Source of the DNA: Bradyrhizobiaceae bacterium PARB1
Lineage (GTDB): Bacteria; Pseudomonadota; Alphaproteobacteria; Rhizobiales; Xanthobacteraceae
Reading direction: 5' to 3'
DNA length: 64,000 nt
NCBI GenBank assembly: GCA_002256345.1
Contig: NKIY01000010.1
Coordinates: 1 to 64,000, forward strand
Under the pieces are notes generated by a model. The model saw only the letters and a program-made list of their open reading frames with translations. It was not told the origin of the DNA and did not search any database. Every line of letters starts with the position of its first letter. Position 1 is the stretch's first letter. This document shows positions 24,862 to 33,983 of the stretch, one piece after another. Both the position numbers and the translations under genes were made by a program.

Positions 24862-25770
24862 ATGCGGATCGCCAGTATCGGCGAATGCATGATCGAGCTG
24901 CGTCAGATGCCCGGCGGGCACCTGACGCGCTCCTTTGGTGGCGACACCCTCAATACTGCCGTCTATCTGGCGCGCCTCGGCGCCAGCGTCGATTACGTCA
25001 CCGCACTGGGGGACGATCCGCTCAGCGACGAGATGATCGCCGGCTGGCGCGACGAGGGCATCGGTACGGAACGCGTGTTGCGCCTCAAGGGCAAATTGCC
25101 CGGCCTCTACATGATCGAAACCAATGCGGCCGGTGAGCGCCGCTTCTATCACTGGCGCGATGCGTCGGCCGTGCGGGGCCTGATGAGCCTGCCGGAGACG
25201 GAGGCGCTGCTCGTTTCGCTGGCCAGTTACGATCTCGTCTATCTCTCCGCCATCACGCTGTCGCTATTCGACGAAGCGGGGCGTGATCGCCTAATCGCAG
25301 CACTTCAGCGCAGCCGGTCGGCGGTCGTCCGCGTCGCCTTCGATACCAATTTTCGTGCCCGCGGCTGGCCCGATCTCGATCTCGCGCGTCGGGCGTTTGC
25401 TGCGGCATTTTCCGCAGCGGACATCGTACTGGCTTCGGTGGAAGACTTGTCGGCGCTCTATCCCGATGAGGACGAGCAGGCATTGCTCGATCGCATCGAT
25501 GCCAACGAAGTCGTGCTGAAGCTCGCGACGCCTGCTAGCATCGTGCGCAACCTGGGGCAGGCCACGCATGTGGAAGCGGAGCCCGTGCCGGGCAAGGTGG
25601 TCGACACCACCGCTGCCGGCGACAGTTTCGCCGCAGCCTATCTTCACGCACGTCTCAGTGGCTCCGAGCCTGCCACCGCTGCGAAAGCCGGGCATCGTCT
25701 CGCCGGCGCCGTGGTCTGCCATCCCGGCGCAATCATCCCGCGTGCGGCAATGCCGGATATGAGAGGGTAA
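24862..25770 (+). CDS. kdgK: 2-keto-3-deoxygluconate kinase (PfkB family)
   Basis: 302 residues from ATG 24862 (GAGG at 24853-24856). It is a ribokinase-type fold with IGECMIELR near the N-terminus, SFGGDTLNTAVYLARLG as substrate lid and binding region, DTNFRARGWPD, and the catalytic DTTAAGDSFAAAY with Asp254. The arrangement matches KdgK, which phosphorylates KDG to KDPG at the expense of ATP. Five nucleotides separate it from the aldolase gene, making a phosphorylative Entner-Doudoroff-like pair. Confidence 0.88.
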   Translation: MRIASIGECMIELRQMPGGHLTRSFGGDTLNTAVYLARLGASVDYVTALGDDPLSDEMIAGWRDEGIGTERVLRLKGKLPGLYMIETNAAGERRFYHWRDASAVRGLMSLPETEALLVSLASYDLVYLSAITLSLFDEAGRDRLIAALQRSRSAVVRVAFDTNFRARGWPDLDLARRAFAAAFSAADIVLASVEDLSALYPDEDEQALLDRIDANEVVLKLATPASIVRNLGQATHVEAEPVPGKVVDTTAAGDSFAAAYLHARLSGSEPATAAKAGHRLAGAVVCHPGAIIPRAAMPDMRG

Positions 25771-25775
25771 ACATC

Positions 25776-26429
25776 ATGACCGATATCGCCGGACGTCAAC
25801 GTGATCTGCGAGCGATGCTGATTGCCGCAAAGATCGTTCCCGTGCTCACCATCGAACGCGTTGCCGATGCCGTACCGCTCGCGCGCGCGCTGGTCGCGGG
25901 CGGCGTGCGGACGCTGGAAATCACGTTGCGCACGGCAGCTGCCATCGATGCGGTGAAAGCCGTGATCGCCGACGTGCCGGAGGCCATCGTAGGCATCGGC
26001 ACGGTGCTGTCCGCGGCCGATTTCGAGCAGGCACACAAACTCGGTGCGCGTTTCACCGTCAGCCCCGGTGCAACGCCGGCTTTGCTCGAGGCAGCCGCTC
26101 AAAGCGATTTACCTTTGCTGCCCGGCGTCGCCACAGCCTCCGAAGTCATGCAGGCCCGTGACTACGGTTTCGATACGCTGAAGTTTTTCCCGGCAGAGCA
26201 GGCCGGAGGACGCGCGATGCTGCGGGCATGGGCGGGACCGTTTCCTGACCTCCGCGTGTGCCCGACGGGTGGCATCACCGAGGCGAATGCGGCGGAATGG
26301 CTCGGCCAGCCCAATGTGCTCGCGGTCGGCGGTTCCTGGATCTGTCCGACGGCGTCCATCCGTGCGGGGGATTGGGCCGGCATAACGGCCATGTGTGCAC
26401 GGACAATGAAAAGCCTGTCACCGGGCTGA
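25776..26429 (+). CDS. eda: 2-keto-3-deoxy-6-phosphogluconate aldolase (Eda family)
   Basis: 217 residues. A class I aldolase that cleaves KDPG (or KDPGal) to pyruvate and glyceraldehyde-3-phosphate. Visible are IVPVLTIERV, GVRTLEITLRT with catalytic Glu48, VGIGTVLSAADF, FTVSPGATPALL, and the Schiff-base Lys136 in DTLKFFPAE. CPTGGI forms the phosphate site. Paired with kdgK, it should channel the dehydratase product into central metabolism. Confidence 0.93.
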   Translation: MTDIAGRQRDLRAMLIAAKIVPVLTIERVADAVPLARALVAGGVRTLEITLRTAAAIDAVKAVIADVPEAIVGIGTVLSAADFEQAHKLGARFTVSPGATPALLEAAAQSDLPLLPGVATASEVMQARDYGFDTLKFFPAEQAGGRAMLRAWAGPFPDLRVCPTGGITEANAAEWLGQPNVLAVGGSWICPTASIRAGDWAGITAMCARTMKSLSPG

Positions 26430-26479
26430 AGCCGCGCTATATTTATCGCAACTGCGAAATTGAAACCGGGAGAGAAACC

Positions 26480-27649
26480 ATGACTGCCAGCATCGTAGGC
26501 TGGGCGCATATGCCCTTCGGGAAATTCGACGCCGAGACCGTCGAGAGCATGGTGGTCCGCGTCGCGACCGAGGCGATGGCCGATGCGGGCATCAGTGCAT
26601 CCGATGTCGATGAAATCGTGCTCGGTCATTTCAATGCCGGCTTCTCGCCGCAGGATTTCACCGCATCGCTGGTGCTGCAAGCCGATCCGGCATTGCGCTT
26701 CAAGCCCGCCACCCGCGTCGAGAATGCCTGCGCCACCGGCTCCGCCGCCGTGCATCAGGGCATCAAGTCGATTGCCGCCGGAACTGCCAAGATCGTGCTG
26801 GTGGTCGGCGTCGAGCAGATGACCAAGACGCCGGGGCCTGAGATCGGCAAGAACCTGCTGCGCGCTTCGTATCTCCCGGAAGACGGCGAGACCCCGGCGG
26901 GCTTTGCCGGCGTATTCGGCGGCATCGCGCAAAAGTATTTCCAGAAATATGGCGACCAGTCCGATGCGCTGGCGCTGATCGCCGCCAAGAACCACGCCAA
27001 TGGCGTCCACAATCCCTATGCGCAGATGCGCAAGGATTTCGGTTTCGAGTTCTGCCGCTCCGAGAGCGACAAGAACCCGTTCGTCGCTGGTCCCTTGAAG
27101 CGCACAGACTGCTCGTTGGTGTCGGATGGCGCCGCGGCGCTGGTTCTGACCGACAGCGAGACCGCCAAGACCATGGGCAAGGCTGTCAATATCAGGGCCA
27201 CTGGCCATGCGCAGGATTTCCTGCCGATGTCGAAGCGCGACATCCTCGAATTCGAGGGCTGCACGGTGGCGTGGCAGAAGGCGCTGAAGACGGCCGGCGT
27301 CGAGCTCGGCGATCTCTCTTTTGTAGAAACCCATGACTGCTTCACTGTCGCCGAACTGATCGAATATGAAGCCATGGGCCTGACGCCGCGCGGGCAGGGC
27401 GCACGCGCCATCAAGGAAGGCTGGGTGCAGAAGGACGGCAAGCTGCCGGTCAATCCGTCCGGCGGCCTCAAGGCGAAAGGCCATCCGATCGGCGCGACGG
27501 GCGTGTCGATGCATGTGCTGAGCGCGATGCAATTGCTGGATCAGGCGCCCGAGGGCATGCAGATCAAGAACGCCAAGCTCGCCGGCATCTTCAATATGGG
27601 CGGCGCGGCGGTGGCGAATTACGTCTCGATCCTCGAGCCCGCGAAGTAG
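26480..27649 (+). CDS. Thiolase (SCP-x type acetyl-CoA acetyltransferase-like)
   Basis: 389 residues from ATG 26480 (GGGAGAG upstream). The nucleophilic Cys84 is present in VENACATGSAAVH, with HDCF at residues 285-288 and the catalytic His335 in GHPIGATG. The second Cys (CxG) of biosynthetic thiolases is not obvious: the C-terminal segment reads FNMGGAAVANYVS, as in SCP-2/SCP-x thiolases. It would cleave a 3-ketoacyl-CoA. The downstream acyl-CoA ligase starts 16 nt later and is probably its partner. Confidence 0.88.
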   Translation: MTASIVGWAHMPFGKFDAETVESMVVRVATEAMADAGISASDVDEIVLGHFNAGFSPQDFTASLVLQADPALRFKPATRVENACATGSAAVHQGIKSIAAGTAKIVLVVGVEQMTKTPGPEIGKNLLRASYLPEDGETPAGFAGVFGGIAQKYFQKYGDQSDALALIAAKNHANGVHNPYAQMRKDFGFEFCRSESDKNPFVAGPLKRTDCSLVSDGAAALVLTDSETAKTMGKAVNIRATGHAQDFLPMSKRDILEFEGCTVAWQKALKTAGVELGDLSFVETHDCFTVAELIEYEAMGLTPRGQGARAIKEGWVQKDGKLPVNPSGGLKAKGHPIGATGVSMHVLSAMQLLDQAPEGMQIKNAKLAGIFNMGGAAVANYVSILEPAK

Positions 27650-27665
27650 CGCGGGCCCTGCCGAG

Positions 27666-29198
27666 ATGAATGTCGCGCAATGGCTGATGGCGTCGGCGCG
27701 TCTGCATCCGCAGGCGCCAGCGCTGCTGAGGGGGACCGCCGTCGAGGCTGATTACGCCACCTTCGCACGGCGCGCCGCCGCGATTGGCGCGGGCCTTGCG
27801 CGTGACTACGGCATCCACCCCGGCGACCGCGTGGCGCTGTTCGCGTCCAACTGCACGCAATATCTCGAATGCCTCTATGCGGTGTGGTGGATCGGCGGCG
27901 TCGTGATCCCCATCAATGCCAAGCTGCATGGCCGCGAGGCGGCATGGATCTGCGACAATGCCGGTGCGAGGCTGGCCATCGTCGATGACGATAGCCACGA
28001 CATACTCGTTGCTGTGAAAGAGGACCTGCCGACGGCGATGCAGATGCTGTCGGTGGATAGCGACACCTATCGCGAATTGCAGCATGGCGAACCGGCATCG
28101 ATGGTCCCGCTGGCGCGCGAGGACAACGATCTCGCGTGGCTGTTCTACACATCCGGCACCACCGGCCGCCCCAAAGGCGTTATGCTCAGCCATGGCAATC
28201 TGGTCGCCATGTCCATGTGCTATCTCGCCGATGTCGATCCGGTGCATCAGCGTGATGCGATCCTCTATGCCGCGCCGATCTCGCATGGCGCCGGGCTCTA
28301 CAATTTCATTCATGTGCGCATGGCGGCGCGGCATGTCGTGCCCGAGAGCCAGGGCTTTGAGCCGGATGAGGTGCTCGATCTCGGCAAGGCGCTCGGCGAT
28401 GTTGCGATGTTTGCCGCGCCGACCATGGTGCGGCGGCTGGTGGATGCAGCGAAGCAACGCGGCGAGAACGGTGAGGGTATTCGCACCATCGTTTACGGCG
28501 GCGGCCCGATGTATCTCGCCGATATCCACGACGCCATCGCTGTCATGGGGCAGCGCTTCGTGCAGATCTACGGTCAGGGCGAGTCGCCGATGACCATTAC
28601 GTCGCTGCCACGCGCTTTCCATGCGGACGTCGATCATGTCAGATATCTCGAACGTCTCGCGTCGGTCGGGCCGGCGCAGAGCGTGATGTCGGTGCGGATC
28701 ACCGATGCCGACGGCCGGCCGCTCCCGGTTGGCGAGACCGGAGAAGTTGAGGCCAAGGGACCGGCGGTGATGCTTGGCTACTGGAACAATGACAAGGCCA
28801 ATGCCGAGACGCTCAAGGACGGCTGGCTGCGCACCGGCGATGTCGGCCGGCTGGATGAGGATGGTTTTCTGACGCTTTCGGACCGCTCCAAGGACGTCAT
28901 CATTTCTGGCGGCACCAATATCTATCCGCGCGAGGTCGAGGAAGCGCTGCTGACCCATCCAGCCGTGCGGGAAGTCTCGGCCATCGGCGCCGCTGATCCC
29001 GACTGGGGCGAGATCGTGGTCGCCTGCGTGGTGCTGAACGAGGGCGTCGCCGCAGACGATGCTGCCCTCGACGCCCATTGCCTCGCCAATATCGCCCGCT
29101 TCAAGCGCCCGAAGCGTTATGTCTATCTCGATGCCTTGCCGAAGAACAACTACGGCAAGGTGTTGAAGACGGAGCTGCGGACGATGATGAAGGCCTGA
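27666..29198 (+). CDS. AMP-forming acyl-CoA synthetase (fatty-acid/aromatic-acid:CoA ligase family)
   Basis: 510 residues. ANL superfamily: P-loop-like YTSGTTGRPKGVMLSHGN (about residues 161-178), QIYGQGESPMT (A5), DGWLRTGDVG (A7), the hinge DRSKDVIISGGTNIYPREVE (A8), and the adenylation-step Lys in NNYGKVLKTELR (A10). It activates a carboxylic acid to acyl-CoA via acyl-AMP. It lies directly after the thiolase and ends against a convergent gene. The acid substrate is unknown. Confidence 0.92.
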   Translation: MNVAQWLMASARLHPQAPALLRGTAVEADYATFARRAAAIGAGLARDYGIHPGDRVALFASNCTQYLECLYAVWWIGGVVIPINAKLHGREAAWICDNAGARLAIVDDDSHDILVAVKEDLPTAMQMLSVDSDTYRELQHGEPASMVPLAREDNDLAWLFYTSGTTGRPKGVMLSHGNLVAMSMCYLADVDPVHQRDAILYAAPISHGAGLYNFIHVRMAARHVVPESQGFEPDEVLDLGKALGDVAMFAAPTMVRRLVDAAKQRGENGEGIRTIVYGGGPMYLADIHDAIAVMGQRFVQIYGQGESPMTITSLPRAFHADVDHVRYLERLASVGPAQSVMSVRITDADGRPLPVGETGEVEAKGPAVMLGYWNNDKANAETLKDGWLRTGDVGRLDEDGFLTLSDRSKDVIISGGTNIYPREVEEALLTHPAVREVSAIGAADPDWGEIVVACVVLNEGVAADDAALDAHCLANIARFKRPKRYVYLDALPKNNYGKVLKTELRTMMKA

Positions 29199-31049
29199 TC
29201 AGAGCCGGCACTTCATCAGGCCGAACAGGTTCTCGCCATGCTGGACGACGGGCTTGATGGTGCCGTCCTCCAGCAGTTTCAACGGCCGGCGCGTGACGGA
29301 ATTGCCGACATTGCCGCCGATGATTTCGACATGGTCGTCACCGACGCTCACGACGACGTCGCAGTGCCCTTTGTAATCGCCGCCATTCTGGTTGTCGTAA
29401 TCGATGCCCGGCTGCCGTGCCCAGCAGACGATGTCGCCGGGGCTCGGACGCTCGGCGTGCAGGCGATAGCACCAGTAGCCGGCGTCGGTATTGGCGCGTT
29501 TCAGGTCGCGGATCGCGCGCGAGATATAGACCGAATGCTGCGGGCTGTAGTTGAAGCGACCATTCGCTCCCGCGGTCCGCATCACCCAGGAGATGAAAGC
29601 GGCCGACCAGGGCACGTCGTCCCGGCCGTCCAGCGTGCTGTCGTTCACGCCATTCTTCCAGTAATCGCCGATGCGCTTGTACCAGGGGTCTTCGCCCTCC
29701 TTGCGGCCGGTATGCGTGGTCTGTCCCTGGAGATTGTAGCTCTGGTGCTCGAACCGGTCCCATTCGCTGATGGCAGTCTCGACCGCGCGCTGCGCGAAGG
29801 CGCTGGAAGATGAAGCGTCGGACGTCAGTGGCGGCGCGGCTGCGGCCAGAATCGCTTCGACGCTGCCGCCATTGCTTTGCACCATGGTTTCCGCTGCCAG
29901 CGCGGCCGTGAACACGGTCTCCGTCCTCGGCGTATCGGATGTCGGCGGGATGACCGGGAAGCCGGCTTGCATGATGAACACCTTGAGGCGTTCGAAATCC
30001 GGATGGTCGGTCGTATAGACCGAGATATTGTTTCCGATGCCAAAAGGTCCGGTGACCGCAATCTCGATATTGTCGGATGTGCTGCCGCGACCGGCGCGTA
30101 GTGCGCAGGCGATCGTCGTTCCGAGTGGCCCGCGGCACACCAGCCGCATGCCATCGGCGCGGGCCTTGATATCGGTGACGTCGTAGCTTGCCGGTGCGCC
30201 GCCGGCTTCGCCGAGCCCGATCGTGCCGCTGTTATGGCTCGTCTTTCGGATCGATACCGTGTAGTCGCGGCCGTCGGAGGATTTCGCCGCGATCGTGACG
30301 GCATCCACAGGTGCTGCTGCCTGGGCGAGGATGAGACCGGCCGGCGCCGTGCCCGTTGCCGCCATCGTGACCACGAGAGGCGATCCGGCCGCCGCGCCCG
30401 CACCATTCAGCGCCTGCATGCCCCGGGCGGCGCAGGCATGGAGATGCTGCAGGTTTTGCGGATTCTCGACATAGTAGTTGGTGGCCGCGAGATAGTCTTC
30501 CATGTCCTCGCCGCCAACCACCGGGCCCGCAGGCGGTACCTGACGGGCGAGGTGTGGGTCGTCGCCGTCGAGCCATGTCAGCAATTTGGTCGGTGGTCCC
30601 GACATGTTGATCCAGAGCGCCATATAGACCATCGCCTTGGTGTCGATGCTGCGATGATGCGCCGCCGCACGCGCATCGCACCGATCGAGATCGCGATAGA
30701 CGCCCTGCAGGATCTGGTCGTCCATGGCATCGACGAGGACCTGCGATGCCCGCAATGCACCATTGACGGCCTCGGTATCGGCCGGTGTGAGCGGGTTCTT
30801 GATCTGATGCTTCGATAGCAGGGCGAGCAGATCGTTGATCTTCTGCGCGCTCATCCCGGCAGCCGACATGACATCGCGGAACGTGCGGGTGACATCCGGC
30901 TGCCCGGCGGCGAGATCGCCCTGCATGAAGCCGAAACTGCCGCCGCTCTTGCCTTTGCCGGCGAAGCTGATCCGGTACGGCGTGTCGTTGCCGATCTCGT
31001 GAAAGCGCAGCGCCGTGCGAATGGCCGGCTTGATCGCATTGTCCACCAT
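29199..31049 (-). CDS. Two-domain protein with C-terminal DUF2272 (NlpC/P60-like fold)
   Basis: 616 residues from the ATG at 31049 preceded by GGGGGAC. No signal peptide or TM helix is seen. The first 150 residues (GKGKSGGSFGFMQGDLAAGQ and following helices) read like a small muramidase- or lysozyme-type helical domain, a tentative call. The middle is Ala/Gly-rich. The last 180 residues (PWYKRIGDYWKNGV, DDVPWSAAFISWVMRTAG, SPGDIVCWARQPG, GHCDVVVSVGDDHVEIIGGN) match DUF2272, a papain-like peptidoglycan-hydrolase relative. Both ends suggest murein targeting, yet nothing exports it by Sec or Tat. A secretion-system effector or phage-derived lysin is conceivable. It is transcribed opposite to its neighbours. 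Confidence 0.72.
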   Translation of the reverse strand: MVDNAIKPAIRTALRFHEIGNDTPYRISFAGKGKSGGSFGFMQGDLAAGQPDVTRTFRDVMSAAGMSAQKINDLLALLSKHQIKNPLTPADTEAVNGALRASQVLVDAMDDQILQGVYRDLDRCDARAAAHHRSIDTKAMVYMALWINMSGPPTKLLTWLDGDDPHLARQVPPAGPVVGGEDMEDYLAATNYYVENPQNLQHLHACAARGMQALNGAGAAAGSPLVVTMAATGTAPAGLILAQAAAPVDAVTIAAKSSDGRDYTVSIRKTSHNSGTIGLGEAGGAPASYDVTDIKARADGMRLVCRGPLGTTIACALRAGRGSTSDNIEIAVTGPFGIGNNISVYTTDHPDFERLKVFIMQAGFPVIPPTSDTPRTETVFTAALAAETMVQSNGGSVEAILAAAAPPLTSDASSSSAFAQRAVETAISEWDRFEHQSYNLQGQTTHTGRKEGEDPWYKRIGDYWKNGVNDSTLDGRDDVPWSAAFISWVMRTAGANGRFNYSPQHSVYISRAIRDLKRANTDAGYWCYRLHAERPSPGDIVCWARQPGIDYDNQNGGDYKGHCDVVVSVGDDHVEIIGGNVGNSVTRRPLKLLEDGTIKPVVQHGENLFGLMKCRL

Positions 31050-31423
31050 GACGTCCCCCAATTGTTTGTTATTGAAATCCGCAGCGCCGCTCGCTCGCAC
31101 CACCACCACGGCAGTTGGCGAACTTCGCCCTAAAATCCATCAAAGAATGCGCGATAGCGATGAACATCCTAAAGGTGTGTTCATCTAAGTGTCTAGCGAT
31201 GATAGCCGTGTGACGGAAATACAATTTCTGGGAATTTGCGGCTGAACCCGGCCTTTGCCGCCGAGCGATGGCGTTTCCCGCTGCAGGCGGCGGTTGCAGG
31301 TGCCGCAGCCGCTGCATAAGGCTCCGCGTCTGGTGCCCTTGCTCCAGCGGAAGACCTGCCGCTATGACGGGCTGAACAGGGCGCAACTGCGCCCGACAAC
31401 ACGCTTTTCGGGAGCAAACGGCT
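31050..31423. other. Divergent intergenic region between DUF2272 gene and CoA cluster 2
   Basis: About 370 bases that must contain promoters for the leftward DUF2272 gene and the rightward CoA-transferase operon. No gene, terminator or clear operator is visible. A small open frame at 31255-31518 overlaps the CoA-transferase start in another frame and is rejected. Confidence 0.4.
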
Positions 31424-32647
31424 TTGGCGGGACCACTTCACGGGATCAAGATCATCGACATGACCTCGGTGATGATGGGGCCTTATTGCACCCAGACACT
31501 GGGCGATTATGGCGCTGATGTCATCAAGGTGGAGTCGCCCGATGGCGACGTGGTCCGTGCGATCGGGCCGATGCGCAATCCCGGCATGGGGCCGATTTTT
31601 CTCAACACCAATCGTAACAAGCGCTGCGTCTGCATCGACCTGAAGAAGGAAGAGGGCCGCGAAGCTCTGCTGAAGCTGGTCGCGAGTGCCGACGTGCTGG
31701 TCTACAATGTCCGCCCGGCCGCGATGGTGCGTCTCAATCTCGGCTATGACGTGGTGTCGAAGATCAATCCGCGCCTGATCTATGCCGGCGTGTTCGGCTT
31801 CAGCCAGGCCGGCCCCTATGCCGCAAAGCCCGCCTATGACGACCTGATCCAGGGCGCCACCGCGCTGGCGGCGCTGAATGCGCGGATCAGCCCCGATGGC
31901 GTGCCGCGCTATGTGCCGAATGCGCTGGTCGATCGCATCGTCGGCCTCAATGCGCTCGGCGCCATCCTCGCCAGCGTCATCCATCGCGACAAGACCGGCG
32001 AGGGCCAGCGCGTCGATATCCCGATGTTTGAGACCATGGCGGGCTTCATGATGGGCGACCACATGGGCGGTCTCACTTACGATCCGCCGCTCGACAAGGG
32101 CGGCTATGGCCGTCATTTGTCGCCGGATCGCCGGCCGTACCAGACGTCCGACGGCTATATCTGCGCCATGGTCTATAACGACAAGCAGTGGAAGAGCTTT
32201 CTCAAGCATGTCGGCCGCGAGGAGCTGTTTGACGATCCGCGCTTCGCGACCTTCCCGCAGCGCATCCAGCATATCGACACCGTGAATGCCGAGCTCTCGC
32301 GCATCTTCCTGACGCGCACGACGGCGGAGTGGGCCAAATTGCTCGATGAGGCTGACGTGCCATCGGCGCCGATGCATACGTTGGACAGCATGATGCAGGA
32401 TCCGCATATGCTGGCGACGGATTTTTTCCAGCAGGTCGAGCATCCAACCGAAGGCGCGGTGCGCAACATGAAGGTGGCGGCAACCTGGTCGAAGACGCCT
32501 GTCGATCTGTCGCGTCTCGCCTCGCATCTCGGCGAGCAGAACGCCGAGGTGCTGGCCGAGGTCGGCTACACCGCCGAGCAGATCGAGAAACTGCACAGGG
32601 ATGGCGTGCTCAAGCAGGCCGCCATTCCCGATACGTCGGAGCTCTGA
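31424..32647 (+). CDS. CaiB/BaiF-family CoA transferase (second copy)
   Basis: 407 residues from TTG 31424, with GGAG at 31411-31414. Hallmarks are LHGIKIIDMTSVMMGPYCTQ, LGDYGADVIKVESPDGD, the catalytic Asp170 in VPNALVDRIVGL, and DPHMLATDFF near the C-terminus. It diverges clearly from the transferase at 23613, so it is not a recent duplicate. It is followed 3 nt later by an acyl-CoA dehydrogenase, an order typical of carnitine-like or branched dicarboxylic acid degradation. Confidence 0.9.
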   Translation: MAGPLHGIKIIDMTSVMMGPYCTQTLGDYGADVIKVESPDGDVVRAIGPMRNPGMGPIFLNTNRNKRCVCIDLKKEEGREALLKLVASADVLVYNVRPAAMVRLNLGYDVVSKINPRLIYAGVFGFSQAGPYAAKPAYDDLIQGATALAALNARISPDGVPRYVPNALVDRIVGLNALGAILASVIHRDKTGEGQRVDIPMFETMAGFMMGDHMGGLTYDPPLDKGGYGRHLSPDRRPYQTSDGYICAMVYNDKQWKSFLKHVGREELFDDPRFATFPQRIQHIDTVNAELSRIFLTRTTAEWAKLLDEADVPSAPMHTLDSMMQDPHMLATDFFQQVEHPTEGAVRNMKVAATWSKTPVDLSRLASHLGEQNAEVLAEVGYTAEQIEKLHRDGVLKQAAIPDTSEL

Positions 32648-32650
32648 CAC

Positions 32651-33817
32651 ATGGATTTCGCCCTCAATGACAATCAGGAATCCATCCGCGATACGATCGC
32701 GAAAATCTGTTCGCGCTTCGACGACGCCTATTGGCTGAAGAAGGACAAGGAAGGCGGCTTCCCCACCGAATTTCACAAGGCGATTGCCGATGCCGGCTAT
32801 CTCGGCATCTGTATCCCCGAGGAATATGGCGGTTCTGGCCTGGGGATCACCGATGCCGCGATCATGATGCGGGCGATCTCGGAATCCGGCGCGGGCATGT
32901 CCGGTGCGTCAGCCGTGCATATGAATGTGTTCGGCCTCAATCCGGTGGTCGTGTTCGGTACGCCGGAACAGTGCCAGCGCATGCTGCCTGGTATCGTCGA
33001 AGGCAAGGAGAAATCCTGCTTTGCGGTGACTGAGCCGAACACAGGCCTCAACACGACACAGCTGAAAACCCGCGCCGTGCGCAAGGGCGATCGCTATATC
33101 GTCAATGGCCAGAAGGTGTGGATCTCCACCGCGCAGGTCGCCGAGAAGATCCTGCTGCTGGCGCGTACCACGCCGCTGGAAGACGTGAAGAGCCCGACCC
33201 ATGGGCTTAGTCTGTTCTATACGGACTTCGATCGCTCCAAGATCACCGTGCATGAGATCGAGAAGCTCGGTCGCAAGTGCGTGGATTCCAACGAGCTGTT
33301 CTTCGCCGATTTCGAGATTCCCGTGGAAGATCGTATCGGCGAGGAGGGGCGCGGCTTCGAATATATCCTGCACGGTATGAACCCGGAGCGCATCCTGATC
33401 GCGGCGGAAGCTGTTGGGCTCGGCAAGGCTGCGCTGAAACGGGCGTCGGAATACGCGAAAGAGCGCAACGTGTTCAATCGCCCCATCGGCCAGAACCAGG
33501 CGATCCAGCATCCCTTGGCGAAAAACTGGATGGAGCTCGAGGCTGCCTGGTTGATGGTGCTGTCGGCTGGCTGGCAATACGACAACAACATGTCGTGTGG
33601 CCCCGCAGCGAATTCGGCAAAGTATCTGGCGGGCGAGGCCGGCTATCACGCCTGCGAGCAGGCGGTGATGACCCATGGCGGGTTCGGTTACGCCAAGGAA
33701 TATCATGTCGAGCGATACCTGCGGGAGTCGCTGATCCCGCGCATTGCGCCGGTGAGCCGCGAGTTGATCCTGAGCTTCATCGCCGAGAAGGCGCTCGGTT
33801 TGCCGAAGTCGTATTGA
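32651..33817 (+). CDS. Acyl-CoA dehydrogenase
   Basis: 388 residues, FAD flavoprotein of standard length. Visible are GYLGICIPEEYGGSGLGITD in the N-terminal helical domain, CFAVTEPNTGLNTT and YIVNGQKVWISTAQ in the beta domain, and HGGFGYAKEYHVERYLRE in the C-terminal domain. The usual IYEGT segment with the catalytic Glu of medium-chain enzymes is replaced by RIAPVSREL, so the base is either elsewhere (as in isovaleryl-CoA dehydrogenase) or lost. Part of the operon from 31424. Confidence 0.92.
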   Translation: MDFALNDNQESIRDTIAKICSRFDDAYWLKKDKEGGFPTEFHKAIADAGYLGICIPEEYGGSGLGITDAAIMMRAISESGAGMSGASAVHMNVFGLNPVVVFGTPEQCQRMLPGIVEGKEKSCFAVTEPNTGLNTTQLKTRAVRKGDRYIVNGQKVWISTAQVAEKILLLARTTPLEDVKSPTHGLSLFYTDFDRSKITVHEIEKLGRKCVDSNELFFADFEIPVEDRIGEEGRGFEYILHGMNPERILIAAEAVGLGKAALKRASEYAKERNVFNRPIGQNQAIQHPLAKNWMELEAAWLMVLSAGWQYDNNMSCGPAANSAKYLAGEAGYHACEQAVMTHGGFGYAKEYHVERYLRESLIPRIAPVSRELILSFIAEKALGLPKSY

Positions 33818-33856
33818 CGAGAAGCTGGGCCGTGATCGCTCGCCTCCGGCCTATCA

Positions 33857-33961
33857 TTTCCCTTCCCCCTTGCGGGGAAGGGGCAGGGATGGGGGTAGCC
33901 ACAGGCGACGTCATTTGTGGCGACCCCCGCCCCCGACCCCTCCCCGCAAGGGGGAGGGGAG
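33857..33961. repeat. GC-rich inverted repeat within the CoA operon
   Basis: Left part TTCCCTTCCCCCTTGCGGGG and right part ending CCCCGCAAGGGGGAGGGGA are inverted relative to each other around a central GACGTC. It is a dispersed intergenic repeat type; its length and stem strength could reduce expression of the following thiolase-like gene. Confidence 0.6.
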
Positions 33962-33983
33962 CACTGCTGCCGGAGTGTTTTGC

